Of a DNA stretch of 19,931 nt, positions 1 to 7,440 are shown piece after piece. Every line of letters begins with the position of its first letter. The stretch's first letter is position 1. The position numbers were made by a program, and so were the translations under genes. The stretch comes from UBA8199 sp035358715 (GTDB lineage: Bacteria; Verrucomicrobiota; Verrucomicrobiia; Limisphaerales; UBA8199): contig DAOPPX010000095.1 in assembly GCA_035358715.1 (NCBI GenBank), positions 1 to 19,931 on the forward strand, read 5' to 3'. A model generated the notes under the pieces. It was not told where the DNA came from. It saw only the letters and a program-made list of their open reading frames with translations, and made no database searches.

Positions 1-172
1 GCTTACTCGACCATCTTCTCCTCGCCCGGGTAACAATCTTTTTGAGTCAAATCGCTGGGTGAGACTTTGACGATCAGGTCTTGAACCCCGGCCTCCCACC
101 CGCTATGCTGCACGCCAGTTTTGGCTACCAGAGACAACCATTAACAACAGACACAACACCGGAGCATCATCT

Positions 173-1363
173 ATGTCCAACAGACCCCTTAATGTCGGTT
201 TAGTCGGCGGCGGCAAAGGCGCCTTTATCGTCCATCCCCATCAGAAAGCCATTCACTTTGACGGCACGCGGCGAGTCGTCGCCGGCGCACTCTTCCCTGA
301 TCCCAAGATCGCGCTCGAAGAAGCCGCCAACTGGCCCTTCCCCCTCAAGGGCTATCGCTCCTACGACGAGATGATCGCCGCCAACGCCAAGCTCCCCGAA
401 GCCGAGAAGCTGGACTACATCCTCATCGTCACCCCCAACTTCGTCCACTACGACCCGGCGATGAAAGCCATGAAAGCCGGCATCGCCGTGTTCTGCGAGA
501 AGCCCCTCTGCCTGAACCTCAAGGAGGCCACCGACCTGGTGAAGACCTCGCGCAAGCTCAACGTCCCCTTCTGCGTCGCTCACACCTACCTCGGCCACTG
601 GACCAGCCGGCTGAGCCGCTACATCGTCCGCAGCGGCCTGCTGGGCGAAGTGCGCTGGGTGGACAGTTCCTACATCCAGGGCTGGCTGGCGACCAGGATC
701 GAAGCCACCGGCCAGCAACAGGCCTCCTGGCGCGTGGATCCAAAGCGCGCCGGCGGCTCCGGCTGCGGCGGCGACATCGGCACCCACGCCCTCATGCAGC
801 TCCGCTACGTCACCGGCCTCGAAGTCTCCGAACTCAGCGCCCAGCTTGAGACCTTCGTCAAAGGCCGGCGGCTTGACGACCACTTCACCATTTACTGCAA
901 GCTCAGCAACGGCGGCAGAGCCCTGGTCCGCGCCTCCCAGATCTGCATCGGCTACAAGAACGACCTCGGCATCGTCGTCGCCGGCACCAAGGGCACGCTC
1001 GTCTGGCGCCAGGAAGAACCCGAGGCCGTCACCATCATGCTCCCGGGCCAGCCCGACCGCGTCTATTGGCGCAACGCAGTCAGCCCGGGCGACGGCTTCC
1101 TGCCCAAGAACATGCCCGCCGACCTTATGGCCGAGCCCACCATCCCTTCGGGCCACCCGGAAGCCTTCCACGACGCCTTCGCCCGCCTGCACCGCTGCTT
1201 CGAAGCCGACGTGCGGAAGTGGAAAGCCGGCAAAGCCTTCAAGTGCGACGGCGCCAAATACGCCAACGTCCAGGACGGCTGGACCGGCATTGCCTTCATC
1301 GAAACCTGCGTCAAGAGCAGTCAAAAGAAGGGAGCCTGGACGCCTATGCCGAAGGCAATCTAA
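173..1363 (+). CDS. Gfo/Idh/MocA family NAD(P)-dependent oxidoreductase
   Basis: A 396-residue cytoplasmic dehydrogenase of the glucose-fructose oxidoreductase / inositol dehydrogenase / MocA family. The N-terminal Rossmann fold opens with a glycine-rich turn (VGLVGGGKGAF, about residues 8-18). The family hallmark CEKP is at 108-111, where the Lys normally contacts cofactor and substrate. A GGDIGTHA motif at 199-206 supplies the Asp and His (D201, H205) usual in the C-terminal alpha/beta substrate domain. Members oxidise or reduce a sugar, inositol or related polyol; the substrate cannot be read from sequence. The ATG start is preceded by a GGAG at a plausible spacing, and the reading frame runs to a strong intrinsic terminator 20 bases after the stop. 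It therefore looks like a single-gene transcript. No neighbouring sugar-catabolic gene helps define the substrate. Confidence 0.93.
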   Translation: MSNRPLNVGLVGGGKGAFIVHPHQKAIHFDGTRRVVAGALFPDPKIALEEAANWPFPLKGYRSYDEMIAANAKLPEAEKLDYILIVTPNFVHYDPAMKAMKAGIAVFCEKPLCLNLKEATDLVKTSRKLNVPFCVAHTYLGHWTSRLSRYIVRSGLLGEVRWVDSSYIQGWLATRIEATGQQQASWRVDPKRAGGSGCGGDIGTHALMQLRYVTGLEVSELSAQLETFVKGRRLDDHFTIYCKLSNGGRALVRASQICIGYKNDLGIVVAGTKGTLVWRQEEPEAVTIMLPGQPDRVYWRNAVSPGDGFLPKNMPADLMAEPTIPSGHPEAFHDAFARLHRCFEADVRKWKAGKAFKCDGAKYANVQDGWTGIAFIETCVKSSQKKGAWTPMPKAI

Positions 1364-1384
1364 ACCTCGGTTACGCCATGTCAG

Positions 1385-1412
1385 GGGGCGGCTGAAAAGC
1401 CGCCCCTTTTTT
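1385..1412 (+). terminator. Rho-independent terminator of the Gfo/Idh gene
   Basis: A perfect 9-bp GC-rich stem (1385-1393 with 1398-1406) closes on a GAAA tetraloop and is followed at once by six T residues. It lies about 20 bases after the oxidoreductase stop codon. Confidence 0.93.
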
Positions 1413-1507
1413 CTTGCACCTGTCCCGGGGGCACGGGAAAACGCACCACCCAACCTGCCGTCAGCCAGCCCGGCTTACCGGCTGTGACGATTCCCGCGTC
1501 AATATTT

Positions 1508-1527
1508 CGTATCCGTACTTATACGGA
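1508..1527. promoter_or_regulatory. overlapping short dyads upstream of a small gene
   Basis: Two overlapping inverted repeats occur here: CGTAT (1508-1512) with ATACG (1521-1525), and TCCGT (1512-1516) with ACGGA (1523-1527). They sit about 60 bases before the small protein gene at 1584 and in an A/T-richer patch than the surroundings. This is a possible operator or part of a promoter. No convincing -35/-10 pair could be assigned. Confidence 0.25.
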
Positions 1528-1583
1528 ACAGACGGAATCTGTCCTACCCACAGTTCTAAGCTGGGCGAAAACAAACTGAAAGC

Positions 1584-1802
1584 ATGCCTATGACAAATGC
1601 ACAACTAGAGTTGACCTTCGAGAATCGGCCTGCCCGCCTGGCGCCGGCCGCCACCCCCAACCGAACGGTCCGCAATGCGCAGTGGTGGTTCCGGCGGATG
1701 CGGCAGATTGTGGATTCCGCCCTGGATTGGCAACCGACGCCTCCGCCGCGGCCGGAACAGATTTCGCTGCCGGCCATGGATTTCCGCGCTTGGACAGCCT
1801 AA
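1584..1802 (+). CDS. small hypothetical protein, 72 aa
   Basis: A short gene whose product has a protein-like, non-repetitive composition. It has an N-terminal MTNAQLELTF stretch, a basic/aromatic core (NAQWWFRRMRQIVDSALDW, about residues 30-48), and a proline-rich tail ending near PPRPEQISL. The core resembles small conserved proteins of unknown role that I recall from Verrucomicrobiota genomes; this could not be checked. There is no signal peptide or membrane segment. Two start codons are possible, ATG at 1584 or ATG at 1590, and neither has a strong Shine-Dalgarno. It lies alone between the terminator at 1412 and the convergent aminotransferase gene. The function is unknown. The overlapping minus-strand frames are less protein-like. 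Confidence 0.55.
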   Translation: MPMTNAQLELTFENRPARLAPAATPNRTVRNAQWWFRRMRQIVDSALDWQPTPPPRPEQISLPAMDFRAWTA

Positions 1803-2064
1803 GGCCGCGTGGCCCCGGCGCCTGCGCAGGCGGGCACAAATCGTCCTGGCGCCGGCGGTCGGCTCCTCTCGCCCTGGCCGAACAGCCCTGGCTGAGCGCT
1901 TGATGGAGAGCGCGCAAGCCGCGGCAGGTTCCGGGCCCAACGGACACGACCGGCTGTGCAGGCATATTCGCTCAGGGGGTGAAAACAACCCTATAGAACC
2001 GCTGCGGGGAGAGACCCTTCCGCTTGCGTCGCCCAGTATTCCGTTGGCCGCCGATGCCTGGCGC
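1803..2064. other. intergenic stretch between convergent genes
   Basis: About 260 bases separate the small protein gene from the stop of the minus-strand aminotransferase. The stretch is GC-rich. I see no gene, no T-tract terminator and no clear repeat in it. Confidence 0.5.
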
Positions 2065-3438
2065 TTATCCTTTAGGGGCGGCCTCATCCACCGCCTCGCC
2101 GAGCACCGCCAAACCCTCGCGCAGGGCTTCCTCGTTGATGGTGAGGGGAGGGGCAATCTTTACCGTTTGACCCCACGCCCCCACCGGCGCGAAGAACAAT
2201 AGCCCTTTGTGGAAACAGCGCTCGATGATGTCGTGCGCCAGGTCGTTGTTCGGCTCCTTCCGGCCCGGTATGGTGATCTGCAAACCGCCAACCAGCCCGC
2301 GGCAGGTGTAATGGCCGATGACCTCCGCATGCCGCTTCTGAATCGCCCGCAGGCCCGCGTCGAGGATTTCGCCCAGGCGCGCGGCGTTGGCGGTGAGATT
2401 CTCGGCGACGATCTTCCTCACGCTGGCCACCGCCGCCGCGCAGCAAACCGGGTTGCCCGTGTGGGTGCTGGTCATCGAGCCCGGCCCAAACTGATCCATG
2501 ATTTCGGTTCGGCCGATCACCGCCGAGAGCGGCAGCGAACTGCTGATGCCTTTGCCGCAGCAGATCAAATCCGGCGTGACGCCGTAATGCTCGAAGGCCC
2601 AGAACTTGCCCGTGCGGCCAAACCCGGCCTGGACTTCGTCGAACACCAGCAGGGCCCCGTGCGCTTTGCACCATTGAGCGAGCTGGCGAATATACTCCAC
2701 CGGGGCGAAGTCCGGCCCCACGCCCTGGTAGGTCTCGAACATCACGCCGGCGACGTTCTCCGGCGCCAGCCCTTTCCTGGCCAGCGTCGCAAGGAAGAGG
2801 TCGAAGCTGGTGTCCGCGGTCCAGTAGCCATCCGGGAACGGGACCTGCACAATCGCCGGGTCCTCGTTCACGATCCAGCCCTTCTGCCCGGGAATGCCGC
2901 CGGCCTGCTGCGCGCCGAGCGTCCGCCCGTGGAAACCGCGCTCCGCGCCCACGATGCCGATCTTGTTGTTGCCGCCTTTGCGAATGCCATGCGCGCGGGC
3001 CAGCTTGATGGCGCACTCCGTAGCCTCCGAGCCGGTCGTCAGCAAGAACACCTTCTCCAGCCCCGGCGGCGCGACCCGCACCAACTGCTCCACGAGGGCG
3101 GCCCGCTCTTCGCTGGGGAACACGTAGTTATGCAGCAAGCCGCTGTTGACCTGGTCGAGGATTGCCTGGCGCACTTCGGGCGCGCAATGCCCCGCGTTAG
3201 TCACGAGCACGCCGCTGCTCCAATCCAGCCAGCGGTTGCCGTATTTGTCATAGACGAACACGTCCTCCGCCCGGTCCCAAACCAGCGGCGGCTGCCCGCG
3301 CATGGACTGCGGCTCGAACTGGCGCAGCTTCTCCAGCGTCGGCACCGAATCCGGGTGCGGCAGGGGCGTAACAATGCGGCGGTACTTGGTCTCGATCCGC
3401 GCAACGCTGCGCGGCGTGATGGCGAACTCTTTGCCCAT
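2065..3438 (-). CDS. class III (PLP-dependent) aminotransferase, GABA/ornithine-type
   Basis: A 457-residue fold-type I aminotransferase of subgroup III, the family of 4-aminobutyrate, acetylornithine and related omega-amino acid transaminases. It transfers the amino group of an omega-amino acid to a 2-oxo acid through pyridoxal phosphate. Visible landmarks are TGSEA (135-139, phosphate binding), DEVQAGFGRTGKFWAFEH from 267 (Asp stacks on the cofactor), Lys296 in CCGKGISS (the Schiff-base lysine), and THTGNP near 325-330. Length and motif spacing are normal. The frame stays open far upstream, but that part is antisense to nadE, so I start at the ATG at 3438; another in-frame ATG lies at 3468. 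Neither has an obvious ribosome binding site. It is divergent from nadE. The substrate is not resolved; GABA-like is the best guess. Confidence 0.88.
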   Translation of the reverse strand: MGKEFAITPRSVARIETKYRRIVTPLPHPDSVPTLEKLRQFEPQSMRGQPPLVWDRAEDVFVYDKYGNRWLDWSSGVLVTNAGHCAPEVRQAILDQVNSGLLHNYVFPSEERAALVEQLVRVAPPGLEKVFLLTTGSEATECAIKLARAHGIRKGGNNKIGIVGAERGFHGRTLGAQQAGGIPGQKGWIVNEDPAIVQVPFPDGYWTADTSFDLFLATLARKGLAPENVAGVMFETYQGVGPDFAPVEYIRQLAQWCKAHGALLVFDEVQAGFGRTGKFWAFEHYGVTPDLICCGKGISSSLPLSAVIGRTEIMDQFGPGSMTSTHTGNPVCCAAAVASVRKIVAENLTANAARLGEILDAGLRAIQKRHAEVIGHYTCRGLVGGLQITIPGRKEPNNDLAHDIIERCFHKGLLFFAPVGAWGQTVKIAPPLTINEEALREGLAVLGEAVDEAAPKG

Positions 3439-3648
3439 AAAAGAAATACCATTGCATACAACATGCATTGAAGCCGGTTGGAAAGAAGGAAGTGCGTTGA
3501 ATGGGAAACCCGCTCCCCGCCGGCGAAAGCGCAGGAGCCATCCCGCCCGCCTGGCCGTCGCAACGTCGGCACACGCGCTGCGCGCTTTCCCGGAGCCGCC
3601 TCCCGAAAGTAATTTCGGTCCGAAGGCAATGGTATTAGGATCGCCGGG

Positions 3649-4560
3649 ATGAAGACACCGCAGCAGAGAATCAAACTGGCCAGCATGGACCCGGAGAGGG
3701 TGGCGACTGAAATCGGGGACTTTATCGTGGAAGCGGTCCGGAGATTGAACAAAACCGGCGGTGTGCTCGGCATCTCCGGCGGTGTGGACAGCACCTGTGT
3801 GGCAGCCCTGGCGAAACGGGCCTTTGACCGGCACAACGCGCGCTGCCCCGGGCAGCCGCTGGAGGTCGTGGGATACATCCTGCCCTCGCGCACCAATGAT
3901 CCCAAGGACGCCGAAGACGCGCTCAAGGTCGCGAACCGATTGGGGCTGCGGCATGAAGTCCAGAGCATCGAGCCGATTGTGGAAGCCTTCAAGACCACCA
4001 ATCCCGAGGCCCTGCGCCATCAGTATCATCGCGGCAACCTGACTTCCGAGATTCGAGCGGTGATCCTGCACGCCAAGGCGGCGACGGAGAACAAGCTCGT
4101 GATTGGCACCGGCAACCGGGATGAGGATTACGGAGTTGCCTACTACACGTTATTCGGCGACGGCGCGGTGCACCTGAGCCCGATCGGCAACCTGCCCAAA
4201 CGCCTGGTTCGCCAGATGGCGGCTTACCTCGGGTTCGACGATTTGGCGGGCCGGGTCTCGTCGGCCGGCCTGGAGCCGGGGCAGACCTCCTTCAAGGACC
4301 TGGGCTGTGATTATGAGTTTGCCGAGTTGGTTCTGAACGGCTTGGACCAGGGCCTGCGGGCGGAAGAGCTTTCCGTTCACGACCAGGTGGTGACCTACGC
4401 CCGGCAGCAAGTCGAGAAATACACGCAGTGGTATGGAGCGCCCAGGTTCGCGTCCGTCCAGGAGTTGGTCGCCGAGGTCATTCGGCGGCATGGAATCGCC
4501 TTGCTGAAAGCCAGGATTCTCAAGCCCGACCTCGCCCCAATCACATTGGCAATGGAGTGA
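3649..4560 (+). CDS. nadE: NAD+ synthetase, ammonia-dependent type
   Basis: A 303-residue NAD synthetase that converts deamido-NAD+, ATP and ammonia to NAD+, the last step of NAD biosynthesis in the cytoplasm. The ATP-pyrophosphatase P-loop SGGVDST is at residues 43-49. GTGNRDEDYG and the following GDGAVHLSPIGNLPK stretch match the conserved substrate-binding region of NadE. No glutaminase (CN-hydrolase) domain is fused to it, so free ammonia or a separate amidotransferase should supply nitrogen. The ATG start at 3649 follows an AGGA about nine bases upstream. The intergenic space to the divergent aminotransferase is about 210 bases. No terminator was identified downstream, before the convergent regulator gene at 4790. 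Confidence 0.93.
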   Translation: MKTPQQRIKLASMDPERVATEIGDFIVEAVRRLNKTGGVLGISGGVDSTCVAALAKRAFDRHNARCPGQPLEVVGYILPSRTNDPKDAEDALKVANRLGLRHEVQSIEPIVEAFKTTNPEALRHQYHRGNLTSEIRAVILHAKAATENKLVIGTGNRDEDYGVAYYTLFGDGAVHLSPIGNLPKRLVRQMAAYLGFDDLAGRVSSAGLEPGQTSFKDLGCDYEFAELVLNGLDQGLRAEELSVHDQVVTYARQQVEKYTQWYGAPRFASVQELVAEVIRRHGIALLKARILKPDLAPITLAME

Positions 4561-4789
4561 TTGGGCTCCCGCCGGGACGGCCGGAGCCGGCTGGCGATTC
4601 CCGCTACACAACGCTCTCCAGTCCTGGCCGGCATCGGAGGGCACCGGCACCGCCACGCCGGGCGGAAAACGGGGCGCTCGCTGCCTATGGAAGCCTCTCG
4701 CCGGCCGGCGAATACGGTGGCACCGGCGTTTGACCGGGGCCGGATTATTGGCCGGCCTGTTCAATCCTCCCGGCGTTCGGCAGCTCCCG

Positions 4790-6055
4790 CTACTCCGAGG
4801 AGATGAGCTTCTCCCAGAGCGTCTCGCTCAGCAGCACTTTCTGCAGGAAACTCGCTTCGGTTTGCGGCGGCGGGGCACGGCTCGGATCCAGCGGCAAGCG
4901 CAGCCGGAACGTTGTTCCACGTCCGGCCTCGCTCACCGCGTCAATCCAACCCCCGTGATGATGCACGATGAAGTAACAGCCCATCAGGTGAATGCCGTAT
5001 TCCGTTGGGCTGTCGCTGCGGAGCACGAACGGGTCGAACACCAACTGCAGCGCCTCCTTGGGCAACCCCGGTCCGTCGTCGCTCAGCTCAACCAGGACCT
5101 CCTGTTGGTCCGGCTTGGCGGCGTCCAGCAGCCTGGCGCTCAGGGTGACCCGGTTGCCCCCCGGCAGGCTGACCAGCTCATCCTTGAGCAGCAAATCGAA
5201 CAGACGCGAAAACTTCGGCTGGTCCACGCTCAATGCCGGCAGGGAAGCGGGGATCCGGTTTTCCACCGCGATGTTCTTAGCCGCAAACTCGTCTTTCAAG
5301 CTCGTGATGGCAGCCGCCGCCACTTCATGCAGATGCACGCGGCTGCCGAATTCAAACGTTGGCCTCTCCGAAGCCGTCCAGAGGTCCTTGAGCAGGTCGT
5401 TAATCTTCTCAATTTGTCCCTGGACGTTCTGGTAATACTCCTTCCAGAAATCCGGGTTGCGCAGGCCCTCGAGGTTCACCTTCTCCTCCTCCATCTTGGC
5501 GGGCGCCAGGTCCAGGAAAGTCTTCACGGCCACCAGCGAGTTGCGGATGTGGTGGCTCAGGCCGGCCGCCAGCAAGCCGAGGCTGACGATCCGGTCGGCG
5601 ATCATCCTGTTGTGCAGCACGGACATCTTTTCCTTCAACAACTGGTCGCGCTCGCGCTGCACCATGAAGAACTCCAGCCCGCGCATCAGGGTATTTTCCA
5701 GTTGAGGCACATCCCACGGCTTGGTCACGTACTTGTAGATGGCGCCGGTGTTGACGGCGGCAATGGCCACCTCCATGTCGCTGTAGGCGGTGGCCAGGAT
5801 GCGGATAATGCGGGGCCGAAGCTGGCGCGCCTTCTCGAGCAGCCAAATGCCCTTCTCGCCGGGCATCCGCTGGTCGGTCATCAGCACGCCGATCTTGTCC
5901 TTGTGCTCCTCCAGCAGCTTGAGCCCGTCCTGGGCGTTGGCGGCGGTGAAAATGCGGAACTGGTCCTGAAAGGCCCGGGTAAAGTACTTCAGCGACATCT
6001 CTTCGTCGTCAACGTAGAGCACCGCGAACCTCTTGTAGTCGTAAAGATTCTGCAT
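4790..6055 (-). CDS. response regulator with C-terminal histidine-kinase-like domain (PhcR/PhcQ-like)
   Basis: A 421-residue soluble protein with a receiver domain first and a kinase-like module second, the reverse of a normal hybrid kinase. The receiver (about 9-125) has acidic D16/D17, phospho-acceptor D61 in MTDQRMPG, T89 and K112 (VTKPW). A linker helix leads to an H-box-like SHHIRNSL with H168, where the usual following Glu is His. The C-terminal HATPase_c region keeps a G1-like SDDGPGLP, an FDPF box and a GGW segment. The N-box position reads LFDLLLKDE, lacking the two Asn expected, so kinase activity is doubtful. The start is ATG at 6055, with AAGG upstream and 23 bases after the sensor-kinase stop. 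It is the last gene of a three-gene unit. PhcR of Ralstonia is known for this same receiver-plus-kinase layout; assignment to PhcR versus PhcQ is open. Confidence 0.85.
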   Translation of the reverse strand: MQNLYDYKRFAVLYVDDEEMSLKYFTRAFQDQFRIFTAANAQDGLKLLEEHKDKIGVLMTDQRMPGEKGIWLLEKARQLRPRIIRILATAYSDMEVAIAAVNTGAIYKYVTKPWDVPQLENTLMRGLEFFMVQRERDQLLKEKMSVLHNRMIADRIVSLGLLAAGLSHHIRNSLVAVKTFLDLAPAKMEEEKVNLEGLRNPDFWKEYYQNVQGQIEKINDLLKDLWTASERPTFEFGSRVHLHEVAAAAITSLKDEFAAKNIAVENRIPASLPALSVDQPKFSRLFDLLLKDELVSLPGGNRVTLSARLLDAAKPDQQEVLVELSDDGPGLPKEALQLVFDPFVLRSDSPTEYGIHLMGCYFIVHHHGGWIDAVSEAGRGTTFRLRLPLDPSRAPPPQTEASFLQKVLLSETLWEKLISSE

Positions 6056-6078
6056 AAAACGTTGCCTTATCGTTCCAT

Positions 6079-7440
6079 TTATGGCTGTCCTTTCGCCGGA
6101 AACTCCAGCGTAAACTCGCAAAACTTGCCAGGCTCAGTCCGCACGGCAATCCGGCCCCCGCAGTTCTGCATGATCGTATGGCACGTCGCAAGGCCCAACC
6201 CCATGCCCTTGCCGACGTCTTTGGTGGTGAAAAACGGATCGAAGATCTTGTCCAGGTGCTCGGACGCGATGCCGGGCCCGTTGTCCCGAACCACCAGGAT
6301 GCTTTTGCCCGGCTCGATGCGCCCCTCGATTTCAATGGCCGGCTGCTCGTTCGTGAACGACTTGGCCTTCAGCGCATCAAGCGAATTGGTCAGCAGGTTG
6401 AGCAGCGCTTGAGTGAGCAGGTTCTTGTTGGCCCAGACGGTTTGCCCCTCTGGCAGCTTCGACTCGATCCGCACCTTGTCCTTCCATTCGTTGCTCAGGA
6501 AGCGCAGCGCCGCCGTGACCACGCCTGAGACCTCCACCTCGTCCCGGCTCTCCGTCTCGGGATGGGTGAACGTTCGCAGGCTGGACACGATTTCTTTCAC
6601 CCGCTGGACCCCCTCCTCAACGTCCTTCAGGATATCCGCATATTCCTCCTGCTGGCCGGCCGCCAGGTACTGGGCCTTCTTGCGCAGCGTGAACAGGCCG
6701 GTCGCGGTGAAGTTCAGCGGGTTATTGATCTCGTGGATGATGCCCGCGCTCAGGCGGCCGAGCGACGCCAGTTTCTCGGACTGCACCAGTTGCATCTCAG
6801 TCTCTTTGAGTTGTTGGATCGTGGACTCCAGAACCCGGTTCTGCTTGTCCAACTGATACCGAAATGCAAATTCACCAAAGCGTGACTTGCTGTGAAAGTA
6901 GCTGCCCGTGGCCACGATGATTCCCGTCAGCGCCAGGAAATAGACGTTGTTGGTGAAGATGTCCCAGGCCACGGGCCCGTGGTTAAAGAAGACCGCGGCC
7001 AGGTACAGGCCCAGGACCAGCACGGCGGCGCACAGGCTCTCGCGAAAGGTCCAATGCAGCACGAAGGCCAGGACCAGCAGCACCAGGTTCAGGCCGGCAT
7101 AGTAGGGCGAGGCCGCGCCGTCCGGACTGACTTTGATCATGTAGGCGATGCAGGAGGCTGGCAGCATGAACAAAGTGATGCCCAGCAAGCGGTAATACTT
7201 GTGCCCCAGGGGCGTGAGCAACAGCGCCAGGAAGGCGCCAATCAGCACGGAATTCTCCAGCCGCAATTTGAGGAATTGAGCCGCCAGCGCCGGGTAAACC
7301 GCGTTGTCTATAATGAAGCCGGCAGGCATCAGGACCATGCCGATCACGCAAGCCACCTTGAAGTTGCTGATCGTCTGCTGGCGATCGTACTGCGCAAACG
7401 CCGCCTCGATCTCGCGGGTATGGAGCGTTCCGTTAGCCAT
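6079..7440 (-). CDS. six-TM membrane sensor histidine kinase (PhcS-like)
   Basis: A 453-residue inner-membrane sensor kinase. Hydrophobic segments at about 28-46, 62-80, 85-103, 114-130, 135-153 and 163-183 give six membrane spans with short loops and no large periplasmic domain. This fits sensing of a membrane-soluble ligand. A helical linker (about 190-225) leads to the HisKA H-box with H236 (GIIHEINNPLNF). The HATPase_c domain then shows N-box LLNLLTNSLDAL, G1 VRDNGPGI, F-box FDPFFTT and G2 GKGMGLGLATCH, all intact. The start codon overlaps the end of the upstream methyltransferase by eight bases (ATGGCTAA), indicating translational coupling. Position between a methyltransferase and a receiver-kinase protein matches phcS. 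Similarity to PhcS is judged from topology and context, not from an alignment. Confidence 0.88.
   Translation of the reverse strand: MANGTLHTREIEAAFAQYDRQQTISNFKVACVIGMVLMPAGFIIDNAVYPALAAQFLKLRLENSVLIGAFLALLLTPLGHKYYRLLGITLFMLPASCIAYMIKVSPDGAASPYYAGLNLVLLVLAFVLHWTFRESLCAAVLVLGLYLAAVFFNHGPVAWDIFTNNVYFLALTGIIVATGSYFHSKSRFGEFAFRYQLDKQNRVLESTIQQLKETEMQLVQSEKLASLGRLSAGIIHEINNPLNFTATGLFTLRKKAQYLAAGQQEEYADILKDVEEGVQRVKEIVSSLRTFTHPETESRDEVEVSGVVTAALRFLSNEWKDKVRIESKLPEGQTVWANKNLLTQALLNLLTNSLDALKAKSFTNEQPAIEIEGRIEPGKSILVVRDNGPGIASEHLDKIFDPFFTTKDVGKGMGLGLATCHTIMQNCGGRIAVRTEPGKFCEFTLEFPAKGQP

Noticed and set aside
200..1453. Long minus-strand open frame antisense to the Gfo/Idh gene
   Set aside because: Its translation is repetitive Gly/Val/Asp-rich with no domain; it is a GC-rich shadow of a clear dehydrogenase.
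3439..4071. N-terminal extension of the aminotransferase frame
   Set aside because: It runs antisense through nadE, and the aminotransferase fold begins normally at the ATG at 3438.
4730..6412. 560-codon plus-strand open frame
   Set aside because: Antisense to the receiver-kinase and sensor-kinase genes, which have full motif sets; the plus-strand product has a Gln/His/Leu-rich shadow composition.
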